A stretch of 10,638 nt of DNA, from the NCBI GenBank assembly GCA_946406585.1, contig CAMJLI010000060.1, forward strand, positions 1-10,638, in the 5' to 3' direction. Shown here piece after piece: positions 1 through 7,622 of this stretch; the stretch's first letter is position 1, and each line of letters starts with the position of its first letter. The stretch is from an uncultured Prevotellaceae bacterium (GTDB taxonomy: Bacteria; Bacteroidota; Bacteroidia; Bacteroidales; Bacteroidaceae). The position numbers and the translations under genes are program-made. The notes under the pieces are model-generated. The model worked only from the letters and a program-made list of their open reading frames with translations, had not been told where the DNA came from and ran no database searches.

Positions 1-506
1 CCATAACACTAAACTCACCTTCGAAGTCGTTCAACACCGCCGGACTGCAAATAGCCAACATCATCTGCAACGATGCAATGACAAGGGCCAAAATCGACCG
101 GGCCATCAACATCAACGAGGTGTGCGACGTGAACCCTCTCGGAGTGGAAGGACTTGTCGCGGCTTACAACGACAGCGAATACTGGATCGACCAACTCTGC
201 AATTACCTTCACGACAACTACATCTTCCTAAAAGGGCACCTGTCGTCTCATCTGCCTGAGGTGAAAATCATCTGTCTCGAAGGGACTTATCTCGTCTGGG
301 TGGACATCACTCCCCTGGGGCTAACCTCCGACGAGGCGACAAAAATATTGCTTGACGAGGGCAAGGTGCTCGTCAACAGCGGAACGATGTATGGGCAAGA
401 TGCCGGGGAGGGCTTCATACGCATCAACATTGCCTGTCCTCGCAGCCAACTGCAGGAAGCATTGGACAGAATGACAAACACCTTGAACAAGACAAAAAAA
501 CAATAA
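1..506 (+). CDS. MalY/PatB-family PLP-dependent C-S lyase or aminotransferase, C-terminal part (5' end outside window)
   Basis: The reading frame is open from the left edge (codons in phase with base 3) to the TAA at 504-506, giving about 167 visible residues. The enzyme is missing its N-terminal half or more; the family is usually about 390 aa. Near the visible start is the motif SPSKSFNTAGLQ, the pyridoxal-phosphate Schiff-base site of fold-type I enzymes of the MalY/PatB group; the lysine codon is at 24-26. Near the end, GEGFIRINIACPRSQLQEAL carries the conserved arginine that binds the substrate carboxylate. Members act in the cytoplasm, usually as cystathionine or cysteine beta-lyases, some as aminotransferases; sequence alone does not separate these. 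The gamma-carbonic-anhydrase-like gene starts 22 bp downstream on the same strand, so co-transcription is likely. Family assignment is firm; exact substrate is not. Confidence 0.9.
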   Translation, partial: ITLNSPSKSFNTAGLQIANIICNDAMTRAKIDRAININEVCDVNPLGVEGLVAAYNDSEYWIDQLCNYLHDNYIFLKGHLSSHLPEVKIICLEGTYLVWVDITPLGLTSDEATKILLDEGKVLVNSGTMYGQDAGEGFIRINIACPRSQLQEALDRMTNTLNKTKKQ

Positions 507-528
507 CACAACATACAAAACTACAACA

Positions 529-1044
529 ATGGCACTCATAAAATCAGTAAAGGGCCTCACTCCAAAATGGGGCAAGGAATGCTATTTCAGCGAAACCGCC
601 TCCATAGTGGGCGAAGTGGAGATGGGAGACGAATGTTCCATCTGGTTCAACGCCGTCGTCAGAGGCGACGTGGCTTATGTGAAAATGGGCAACCGCGTGA
701 ACGTGCAAGATGGAGCATGCGTGCATGTGACCAACAAAATTGGCCCAACCATCATAGAAGACGACGTGTCGATAGGACACAATGCCACCGTGCATGCCTG
801 CACCATCCGGCAAGGTGCTCTCATTGGCATGGGGGCGACAGTCCTCGACAATGCAGACATAGGAAAGGGCGCCATCGTGGCTGCCGGGGCTCTCGTGCTG
901 CAGGGCACCAAGATTGGAGACCATGAGATATGGGGCGGCGTGCCAGCCAAATTCATAAAAAAGACCCGACCTGGCCAGGCCGAGAGTTTTGCATCCCATT
1001 ACGTGGGATATTCCAGATGGTATCTGGAAGAAGACGAGAAATAA
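529..1044 (+). CDS. Gamma-carbonic-anhydrase-like left-handed beta-helix protein (YrdA/PaaY type)
   Basis: A 171-aa protein made almost wholly of hexapeptide repeats (I/V-G-x-x pattern, residues about 25-130), which fold into a left-handed beta-helix and normally trimerise. The three zinc-ligand histidines of gamma carbonic anhydrases are present: H66 in ACVHVT, and H84 and H89 in SIGHNATVHAC. The conserved R45 and D47 (VVRGD) and Q60 and D61 (VQDG) of the active-site network are also seen. The protein lacks the long acidic loop of the archaeal Cam enzyme, so it belongs to the short YrdA/PaaY/CaiE-like group, whose carbonic anhydrase activity is often weak or unproven; a role as acyl- or CoA-linked thioesterase or transferase is also possible. 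The ATG at 529 follows an A-rich stretch and gives the usual family N-terminus. It sits 22 bp after the PLP enzyme gene and ends 8 bp from the convergent waaA stop. Confidence 0.9.
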   Translation: MALIKSVKGLTPKWGKECYFSETASIVGEVEMGDECSIWFNAVVRGDVAYVKMGNRVNVQDGACVHVTNKIGPTIIEDDVSIGHNATVHACTIRQGALIGMGATVLDNADIGKGAIVAAGALVLQGTKIGDHEIWGGVPAKFIKKTRPGQAESFASHYVGYSRWYLEEDEK

Positions 1045-1047
1045 GCA

Positions 1048-1065
1048 GGGGTTCAGAGCAACCCC
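1048..1065. terminator. Possible shared hairpin at the convergent junction
   Basis: The arms GGGGTT (1048-1053) and AACCCC (1060-1065) are perfectly complementary with a 6-nt loop. The hairpin lies between and just into the ends of two convergent genes and includes the first base of the waaA stop triplet. On the minus strand it is followed by a mildly T-rich run; on the plus strand there is no T-run. It may therefore help end waaA transcription, or simply protect 3' ends. The stem is short, so this is a weak call. Confidence 0.35.
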
Positions 1066-2273
1066 ACCTCGCCCAGCACTTTCTCCGTGGCGCCTACCTG
1101 TCCTTGGACAAAGGTACTCGCCACGGTGCTTGATTCCTCAAGGAACTTGCTGTCGGAAGAGAGGCGGTCCATGAGTTGGGCGAAATTGTCATCAGTGGCA
1201 ATCTCAAAACCTCCACCTACCGACAACAGGCCTTGCGCCTCCTGAAAATTCTTGTTGTTGGGACCGAAGATCACCGGCATGCCCCATACCGCCGCCTCCA
1301 GCACATTGTGGATGCCTACGCCGAATCCTCCTCCCACGTATGCCACCTGACCGTATTGGTAGATGCTCGACAGCAACCCGAAGCAGTTGATGATCAAGCA
1401 ATCCGCCTTTGACGCCTCTTCGGGGGTGGTCTGGGTGTAAAGCACCGACGACATCTTCAACTTGGACAATATCTGCCTGAGATGGTCCTCGCCGATCACG
1501 TGTGGTGCAATGATCAGGCGCCAGTCGCGATGCTCATTGAAATAATCGATGAACACATCCTCGTCGGGAGGCCAGCTCGACCCTGCCACAAACACCTTGT
1601 GGCCACGGCTGAATGCTTCGGCTATCGGCAACTGCTTGGCGGCTTCCTTGATCTGAAGCACACGGTCGAAACGGGTGTCGCCCACCACCATCACATCCTT
1701 CAAGCCCAAATCCTCAAGCAGCCGCTTGCTCTCCTCGTTCTGCACGAAAAAGCGGGTGACACATTTCAACACATGGGCATATTCACGGCCATACCAGCGG
1801 AAAAACACCTGGTCGGGCCTGAAAATGCTCGACACGCTATACACCGGCACCTTGCGGTGACGCAGTATGTGGAGATAGTTGTACCAAAACTCATACTTGA
1901 TGAAAAAAGCCATCACAGGCCTCACCAGACGCAGGAAACGTATGGCATTGATACGGGTGTCGAGCGGCAGATAGCAAATGATGTCCGCTCCCTGATAGTT
2001 CTTCCTCACCTCATATCCTGAAGGTGAGAAGAAGGTAAGCAAAATCTTGTATTCCGGATGTCGCTGGCGCAGCAATTCCATCAACGGGCGGCCTTGTTCA
2101 AACTCACCCAATGATGCGGCATGAAACCACACATACTTGGCATCCGGGTCCACCTGTGACTTGAGCACGGAAAACGCCTCACGCTCCCCACGCCACATCT
2201 TGCGCACCTTCTCGTCGAAAAGACTGTAGATGGCCACGCCCAAAAGATACAAGTACATCAGGATGTCATACAT
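1053..2273 (-). CDS. waaA: 3-deoxy-D-manno-octulosonic acid (Kdo) transferase, GT30 family
   Basis: A 406-aa enzyme that transfers Kdo from CMP-Kdo to the lipid A precursor at the cytoplasmic face of the inner membrane, starting the LPS core. Residues 2-18 form the hydrophobic N-terminal anchor. The GT30 motif HAASLGEFEQGRP (51-63) contains the conserved glutamate E57, equivalent to the catalytic base. FFIKYEFWYN (123-132), GSSWPPDED (231-239), APHVIGEDH (256-264) and the CMP-Kdo-binding region AYVGGGFGVGIHNVLEA (311-327) with FGPNNKNFQEA (336-346) are all in place. The frame stays open upstream to 2381, but that would overlap the end of gltX and add residues unlike the family; the ATG at 2273 gives the expected start just before the anchor. 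It lies 52 bp after gltX with no promoter match seen between, so the two probably form an operon. One or two Kdo additions cannot be told from sequence. Confidence 0.93.
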   Translation of the reverse strand: MYDILMYLYLLGVAIYSLFDEKVRKMWRGEREAFSVLKSQVDPDAKYVWFHAASLGEFEQGRPLMELLRQRHPEYKILLTFFSPSGYEVRKNYQGADIICYLPLDTRINAIRFLRLVRPVMAFFIKYEFWYNYLHILRHRKVPVYSVSSIFRPDQVFFRWYGREYAHVLKCVTRFFVQNEESKRLLEDLGLKDVMVVGDTRFDRVLQIKEAAKQLPIAEAFSRGHKVFVAGSSWPPDEDVFIDYFNEHRDWRLIIAPHVIGEDHLRQILSKLKMSSVLYTQTTPEEASKADCLIINCFGLLSSIYQYGQVAYVGGGFGVGIHNVLEAAVWGMPVIFGPNNKNFQEAQGLLSVGGGFEIATDDNFAQLMDRLSSDSKFLEESSTVASTFVQGQVGATEKVLGEVGLL

Positions 2274-2325
2274 GAGCAAACATGTGTACAAGGTTTCAGA
2301 CCATGATGGTAAAACTATTCGCAAA

Positions 2326-3843
2326 TCACTTGAGAACATCGACGGCCCTGCGCAGACGGCGAACCGTCTCTTCCTGGCCAAGGAAAGAAGAGATGTCGAA
2401 CATGCCCGGGCCTTTTCCTATGCCTACAAGCGCCAGGCGGAACGCATTCATCACGTCGCCCAACTTGTATTCTTTCTTTTCCACCCAAGCCATCACCTCG
2501 CGCTCCTGGTTCTCAATGGAGAAGTCGTCTAGCGACTCCAGCAATTGCGCCAATTCTGTCATCACCTCGGCGGAATTCTCTTTCCAGCGCTTGCGTACTG
2601 TCTTCTCGTCATACTCTGCGGGAGGAAGGAAGAAGAAAGAACACAGCGGCCACAACTCCTTGACGAAGTCCACGCGGTCTTTCATCATGCCCACCACTGT
2701 CACTATGCGCTCGAATGGCTCGTCAATGCCATGGCCTGCCACGATGGGGGCAAACAGTCCTGCCACCTCCTCGTTGCTCTTGTTGAGCATGTATTCATGG
2801 TTGAACCAAATGCATTTCTTGTAGTCGAACCTTGCTCCCGACTTGGAGCACTTGTTCAGGTCGAACAGCCTCACCAACTTGTCGAGCGAGAACACTTCCT
2901 GGTCGGTGCCGGGGTTCCATCCAAGCAAGGCGAGGAAATTGATGATGGCCTCTGGGAAATAGCCATTCTCACGGTATCCTGCCGACACTTCCCCTGTCTT
3001 GGGGTCTGTCCATTGCAACGGGAACACGGGGAATCCCAACCTGTCGCCATCACGCTTCGACAACTTGCCCTTGCCCTCTGGCTTCAAGAGAAGTGGGAGG
3101 TGTGCGAAACGCGGCATGGTGTCCACCCAACCCAATGCCTGATAGAGCAGGACGTGAAGTGGCGAACTGGGCAGCCATTCCTCTCCTCTGATTACATGCG
3201 TGATTTCCATAAGGTGGTCGTCCACGATGTTGGCAAGATGGTATGTTGGCAATTCGTCGGCACTCTTGTAAAGCACCTTGTCGTCCACCACATCGCTCAT
3301 GAACTTCACATCACCACGGATAATGTCGTCGATGTGAACTTCCACGCCTGGCTCCACCTTGAAACGAACCACATATTGGGTGCCGTCATCCAACAACTCG
3401 TCCACCTCTTCCCTACTCATGGTCAATGAATTGCGCATCGAGCCACGGGTATTGGCATCATATTGGAAATTGGGTGTCTCGGCGCGCTTGGCTTCCAGTT
3501 CCGCCGGCGTGTCGAAAGCTATGTATGCCTTGCCGTCCTCAAGCAACTGCTGCACGTATCTCTTGTATATCTTGCGGCGCTCACTCTGCCTGTAAGGACC
3601 ATAATTGCCTCCTATCGACACTCCCTCGTCGAACTTGATGCCAAGCCATCTGAACGATTCAAGAATATATTCCTCGGCTCCAGGCACCAAACGGCTGGAA
3701 TCGGTGTCCTCGATACGCAACACCAAACTGCCGCCATTCTGCTTGGCAAAAAGATAATTATACAAGGCAGTGCGTACACCACCGATATGCAATGGTCCCG
3801 TGGGACTTGGCGCAAAGCGCACCCTAACTTTGTTTTCTGACAT
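2326..3843 (-). CDS. gltX: Glutamyl-tRNA synthetase
   Basis: A 505-aa class I aminoacyl-tRNA synthetase that charges tRNA-Glu with glutamate in the cytoplasm. The start [16 protein letters not shown] leads directly into the Rossmann-fold signature, with the HIGH-like motif LHIGG at 18-22 and RIEDTD at 43-48. The KMSKS-like motif is KLSKR at 260-264. [15 protein letters not shown] (216-230) is the typical GluRS/GlnRS segment, and the length matches bacterial GluRS. The frame is open to an ATG at 3909 and a TTG at 3912, but the added residues are not family-like and would cover a structured leader, so the ATG at 3843 is preferred. A promoter match at 3938-3945 lies upstream. waaA follows 52 bp downstream on the same strand, linking translation capacity with envelope synthesis in one probable operon. 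Confidence 0.96.
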   Translation of the reverse strand: MSENKVRVRFAPSPTGPLHIGGVRTALYNYLFAKQNGGSLVLRIEDTDSSRLVPGAEEYILESFRWLGIKFDEGVSIGGNYGPYRQSERRKIYKRYVQQLLEDGKAYIAFDTPAELEAKRAETPNFQYDANTRGSMRNSLTMSREEVDELLDDGTQYVVRFKVEPGVEVHIDDIIRGDVKFMSDVVDDKVLYKSADELPTYHLANIVDDHLMEITHVIRGEEWLPSSPLHVLLYQALGWVDTMPRFAHLPLLLKPEGKGKLSKRDGDRLGFPVFPLQWTDPKTGEVSAGYRENGYFPEAIINFLALLGWNPGTDQEVFSLDKLVRLFDLNKCSKSGARFDYKKCIWFNHEYMLNKSNEEVAGLFAPIVAGHGIDEPFERIVTVVGMMKDRVDFVKELWPLCSFFFLPPAEYDEKTVRKRWKENSAEVMTELAQLLESLDDFSIENQEREVMAWVEKKEYKLGDVMNAFRLALVGIGKGPGMFDISSFLGQEETVRRLRRAVDVLK

Positions 3844-3860
3844 TGTTGTGCTATTATATC

Positions 3861-3927
3861 GTAGGTAATCTAAATTATCTGTAACTATCATTCTTGTAGG
3901 TGCTATCATCAAAATTTGATCACCTAC
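3861..3927 (-). promoter_or_regulatory. gltX leader with two competing pairings
   Basis: Read on the minus strand from the expected transcript start near 3931-3933, the first segment is GTAGGTGATCAAAT (3927-3914). Its first seven bases pair perfectly with CACCTAC at 3902-3896, with an inner stem ATCAA/TTGAT (3920-3916 with 3912-3908). The same segment can instead pair over 14 bp with ATTTAGATTACCTAC at 3875-3861, with one G-U pair and one bulged A. The two folds exclude each other. The gltX start codon is 17 nt beyond the distal partner. The arrangement is seen directly; a regulatory role, or use of the GTAGGT repeats as protein operator sites, is inference. Confidence 0.4.
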
Positions 3928-3937
3928 TTATTTTTTG

Positions 3938-3945
3938 CAAAATTA
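3938..3945 (-). promoter_or_regulatory. Bacteroidetes -7 element for gltX-waaA
   Basis: On the minus strand this reads TAATTTTG, an exact match to the Bacteroidetes primary-sigma -7 consensus TAnnTTTG. Upstream, TTG at 3965-3963 on the minus strand lies close to where the TTTG -33 element is expected but is an imperfect match. Transcription would start at about 3931-3933, leaving a leader of roughly 88 nt before the gltX ATG. Confidence 0.6.
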
Positions 3946-4285
3946 GTGTTTTTTTTCCGAAACAAGGAATATTTGACTTTCATTTGCCTGTTTTTCCTTT
4001 TTTTGCATGCACTTGAAGTGTTTTTCCCAAATGTATGCTATTCATATGCGCTCTGGCTTTACTTGTTATTGAACAAGGTGTCCCGAGATGCATTCATATC
4101 ATTTCCCACACCCACCTTCATGGCATCCCACAAACTTATATTAGACGTATTTTTTACAAATTAGTCAAACTGCGCAAAACAAAAAAATGCTCATATTTCC
4201 CGCATATTTAAAAAATACAAAAAGAATGAAACAAATTGTAAATAATCTGAAACAACAAAGCAACCCTCCAAATCATATTATGAAT

Positions 4286-4293
4286 TATCTTTG
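4286..4293 (+). promoter_or_regulatory. Bacteroidetes -7 element for susC-susD
   Basis: TATCTTTG followed by C matches TAnnTTTG exactly and has the TTTGC form common in Bacteroidetes promoters. No clear TTTG is present about 19 bp upstream, so the -33 element is weak, which could mean activator dependence. Transcription would start near 4299, giving an untranslated leader of about 125 nt before the ATG at 4425. Confidence 0.6.
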
Positions 4294-4424
4294 CATCACA
4301 TTTAGACTTGTGCAAACAAACTAATCGTGTTATCGAACAATCCGCCTAATCCAAGATATCAAACATAAGAACTTCTCTACCTTATTAAAGATTGGAATTT
4401 TCTCTAACTAAAACATAAATTATC

Positions 4425-7400
4425 ATGCATGTGAACCTAAGAAAAATCAACTGTTTGATTGTCCTATGCAGCTTTTTTGGAGTTACAAGCACAACACAAG
4501 CAGCAACAGAACCAGTTGGTACTCCTTCCATTGAAGAAGTGCAACAAAGCAAGAAAGTTACTGGCAAGGTAAGAGATTCCGAAGGAGAACTAATCGGTGC
4601 CACAGTCATGGAAAAAGGAACTTCCAATGGCGTCATCACCGACTATGACGGCAATTTCTCCATCGACGTCAACCCCAACGCCACTTTGGTGATTTCTTAT
4701 GTTGGATATGTCACTCAGGAAGTAAGAGTGGGCAACCAATCCAACATCAACATCGTGCTGGATGCCGAGGGTGGCAACCTCAACGAGGTGGTTGTCATCG
4801 GTTACGGTACTCAGCGTCGTGAAGCAGTCACTGGTTCAGTGGCAAATGTCAATGGCGAGAAGCTAAACCAGATTGCAGCCACCAACGCAGCACAAGCCCT
4901 GCAAGGACGTATTGCCGGTGTGCTCATGACACAGACCTCTACACAACCAGGCGCTGAAATGCAAATCCGCATTCGTGGACAGCGCTCTCTTAGTGCTTCC
5001 AACGACCCACTCATCGTGCTCGACGGAATACCATTCATGGGACAGCTGTCGGACATCAACCCTTCTGACATCAAGTCCATCGACATCCTGAAGGATGCTT
5101 CCGCAACTGCCATTTATGGCTCTCGTGGTGCCAACGGTGTCATCATCATCACAACAGTAAAAGGTACCCAGGGCACTCCAGCCAAGGTTTCTTACAACGG
5201 ATACGTAAGCTTCAAGAAAGTGTTCCACAAGTACCCGATGATGGACGGACCTACCTTCGCAAAGTTCCGCAAATATGCTGGAAAATACCAGAACTCCCTC
5301 GACGAGGACGACAACACCAACACCGACTGGCAGGACCTGTACTATCAGACAGGCGTGAGCCATAACCACGACGTGAGCGTGGCTGGCGGCACCAATGGTG
5401 GCAGCTACAGCTTCGGCGCTGGATACTACCACGATGAATCACCCGTCCCAACTCAGGCTTACGACCGTGTCAGCGTCCGCGGCAACTTCGACCAGATGGT
5501 GGGAAAATGGTTCCGCTTCGGACTTAGCACCAACACCAACTATCGCAAGACACAGGGCGTGAACGACATGTACGGCGTGCTGAGCAAGAGCCCTCTGGCA
5601 AGCCCATACGACAAGGATGGCAACATCAAGCGCTTCGTCACACTGCCTGCCGACGACCAGTCTGTGGTCACCAAGGATGTAGTGGAGAAATACAAGGATG
5701 TATGGCTCAACGAGAACAAGGGTATCGGTTCTTACAACACTCTCTTTGGCGAGGTGAAATGCCCATGGGTGGAAGGTCTGAGCTACAGAATCAACGTAGG
5801 TTTGAACTTCCGTTCATCCAAGGGTGGCAACTTCACTGGAACAGGTGTGAACAACAAGGACGAGAACGCTGTCAACGGCGGTGGCATCTCAGAGAACCAA
5901 ACCCGCAACTGGGCTGTTGAGAACATTGTCACCTTCGACCGCACCTTCGCTGAAAAGCACAACATCAACATCGTGGGCATGTATTCAGCAGAAGAGACCA
6001 CCTACGAGTCAACAGGAGCTTCCGCACAAAACATCCCAGCCGACTATTTCCAATACTACGCCCTTGACAAGGCTACAGGCGAGGTCAACCTCAACAACTA
6101 CAACTATTGGCAGAGCGGCTTGATGTCGTGGATGGGACGTGTGATGTACTCTTACGACAACAAATACATGCTTTCTGCAGCCCTCCGCTCGGATGCATCA
6201 TCACGACTCGCCAAGGGACACCAGTGGCATACTTATCCCGCAGTCAGCGCCGGCTGGAACATTTCACGCGAAGAATTCATGGAACCAATAACATGGGTGG
6301 ACAACCTCAAGCTGCGCGTTGGTTACGGTGAGACCTCCAACCAGAGTATCAACCCATATTCCACACTCGGCGGACTTGCAGTACGCAACTACAACTTCGG
6401 CAGCACTTACATGGCAGGATATTATGTAAACGCTCTTCCAAACACCGAATTGGGATGGGAGTATTCCAAGACATGGAACTTCGGTATCGACTTCTCTTTG
6501 TTCAGTGGCAGACTCTACGGTTCGTTGGAATACTACATCCAAAAGACCAACGACATCCTGCTCGACGTGTCACTGCCCTCAACCTCTGGTGTGAGCAGCT
6601 TCACCGGCAACATCGGAAAGACTGAGAACAAGGGATGGGAGTTCACCCTGAATGGAATCATCCTCGACAACAAGAATGGATGGCACTGGGAGGCAGGCAT
6701 CAACCTCTATGCCAACCGCAACAAGCTGACAGCCCTGGCATCTGGCGAAGACCGCGATGAGGGCAACCGCTGGTTCGTGGGCCATCCCATCGACGTCATC
6801 TACGACTACGAGTATGACGGCCTGTGGAATGCAGGAGATGTTTATAAGGTAACGGTAAAGAACGCCGACGGCACAACAACCGAGACCACCAACTTTGCAA
6901 TTCTCGAACCAGGTGGCAACTTGGGTATGATCAAGGTGAAGTACAATGACGACGTACTCGATGCAAATGGTGTTCCAACACGTGCCATCGGTTCTGACGA
7001 CCGTCGCATCATGAGCATGGAGCCAGACCTTATCGGTGGTTTCAACACCACAGTGGGTTACAAGAACTTCGACCTGAATGTCATTGGAGCTTTCCAAATT
7101 GGCGGCAAACTCATCAGTGCCATACACTCATCAAATGGCTATCTGAACATGCTTACCGGCCGTCGCGGACAGCTTGACATAGATTATTGGACTGAGGAGA
7201 ACACCGGTGCCAAGTATCCGAAGCCAGGTGGCATACAAAGCGGTGACAACCCCAAATATGGTTCTACATTAGGTTATTTCGATGCCGGCTATCTGAAGAT
7301 CCGCGCCATCACCCTTGGCTACAACTTCGACAAGCTGAAGGCAGTCAAGGACTTGGGCATCAGCCGTCTCCGTCTGTATGCCACTATCCAGAACCCATTC

Positions 7401-7577
7401 GTACTCTTCTCACCTTTCAACAACGAGAGCGGACTCGACCCAGAGACCAACTCTTGGGCTAATGAGAATACAGCCGTGGCTTACGGTGAGTATTCCGGCA
7501 AGCACAGAATGCCAATCGTAGGTTACAACACACCTGCCACACGCAATTTCCTGTTCGGTGTCAACGTCACATTCTAA
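4425..7577 (+). CDS. SusC/RagA-family TonB-dependent outer-membrane transporter
   Basis: A 1050-aa outer-membrane barrel that imports oligomeric nutrients using TonB energy, working with the SusD-like protein encoded next. Residues 1-26 form a signal peptide ending TSTTQA. A carboxypeptidase-D-regulatory-like beta-sandwich spans about 45-113 (VTGKVRDSEGELIGATV to NINIVLDAE). The TonB box NEVVVIGYGTQ is at 120-130, followed by the plug (about 131-250) with the SusC/RagA signature SIDILKDASATAIYGSRGAN (218-237). The rest is barrel, ending in FLFGVNVTF with the terminal Phe typical of outer-membrane barrels. There is no STN domain between the signal peptide and the beta-sandwich, so direct signalling to an ECF-sigma/anti-sigma pair is not expected. 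The start follows an A/T-rich stretch usual for the phylum. Substrate is unknown: no enzyme gene is adjacent, and peptides are possible as well as glycans. Confidence 0.95.
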   Translation: MHVNLRKINCLIVLCSFFGVTSTTQAATEPVGTPSIEEVQQSKKVTGKVRDSEGELIGATVMEKGTSNGVITDYDGNFSIDVNPNATLVISYVGYVTQEVRVGNQSNINIVLDAEGGNLNEVVVIGYGTQRREAVTGSVANVNGEKLNQIAATNAAQALQGRIAGVLMTQTSTQPGAEMQIRIRGQRSLSASNDPLIVLDGIPFMGQLSDINPSDIKSIDILKDASATAIYGSRGANGVIIITTVKGTQGTPAKVSYNGYVSFKKVFHKYPMMDGPTFAKFRKYAGKYQNSLDEDDNTNTDWQDLYYQTGVSHNHDVSVAGGTNGGSYSFGAGYYHDESPVPTQAYDRVSVRGNFDQMVGKWFRFGLSTNTNYRKTQGVNDMYGVLSKSPLASPYDKDGNIKRFVTLPADDQSVVTKDVVEKYKDVWLNENKGIGSYNTLFGEVKCPWVEGLSYRINVGLNFRSSKGGNFTGTGVNNKDENAVNGGGISENQTRNWAVENIVTFDRTFAEKHNINIVGMYSAEETTYESTGASAQNIPADYFQYYALDKATGEVNLNNYNYWQSGLMSWMGRVMYSYDNKYMLSAALRSDASSRLAKGHQWHTYPAVSAGWNISREEFMEPITWVDNLKLRVGYGETSNQSINPYSTLGGLAVRNYNFGSTYMAGYYVNALPNTELGWEYSKTWNFGIDFSLFSGRLYGSLEYYIQKTNDILLDVSLPSTSGVSSFTGNIGKTENKGWEFTLNGIILDNKNGWHWEAGINLYANRNKLTALASGEDRDEGNRWFVGHPIDVIYDYEYDGLWNAGDVYKVTVKNADGTTTETTNFAILEPGGNLGMIKVKYNDDVLDANGVPTRAIGSDDRRIMSMEPDLIGGFNTTVGYKNFDLNVIGAFQIGGKLISAIHSSNGYLNMLTGRRGQLDIDYWTEENTGAKYPKPGGIQSGDNPKYGSTLGYFDAGYLKIRAITLGYNFDKLKAVKDLGISRLRLYATIQNPFVLFSPFNNESGLDPETNSWANENTAVAYGEYSGKHRMPIVGYNTPATRNFLFGVNVTF

Positions 7578-7622
7578 TTGGCAACTGGTAATCAACAAAT
7601 GAAAATTTAATAAAGAAAAGAT

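Larger units (their letters stand above)
3844..4424. other. Divergent AT-rich intergenic region between gltX and susC
   Basis: This 581-bp stretch holds the gltX leader and promoter on the left and the susC promoter and a leader of about 125 nt on the right. It is strongly AT-rich with T-runs near 3930-4005 and A-runs near 4180-4260. A perfect 11-bp odd palindrome, CACTTGAAGTG (4010-4020), lies next to GCATGC (4005-4010) and could be a protein site. TTCTCTA occurs twice in the susC leader (4373-4379 and 4400-4406). I see no convincing gene, tRNA, CRISPR or transposon end. An open frame at 3916-4164 is rich in Phe and Leu from T-runs and looks fortuitous. Confidence 0.6.

Noticed and set aside
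1482..2021. 179-codon open frame on the + strand opposite waaA
   Set aside because: Antisense shadow of an intact Kdo transferase gene; its His-rich composition reflects complementary codons.
2274..2381. N-terminal extension of WaaA up to 2381
   Set aside because: It would overlap the end of gltX and place 36 polar residues before the membrane anchor; the ATG at 2273 fits the family.
2545..3429. Long open frame (294 codons) on the + strand opposite gltX
   Set aside because: It lies wholly inside a clearly coding gltX on the other strand, and its translation is His/Val/Cys-rich with no recognisable domain; typical antisense shadow.
3844..3912. N-terminal extension of GltX (ATG 3909 or TTG 3912)
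   Set aside because: The extra residues are not like GluRS N-termini and fall on a structured leader directly after the promoter. Extended translation is not excluded, but the ATG at 3843 is the better start.
3916..4164. 82-codon open frame in the gltX-susC intergenic region
   Set aside because: It overlaps the gltX promoter match, is mostly Phe/Leu from T-runs, and has no visible promoter or family resemblance.
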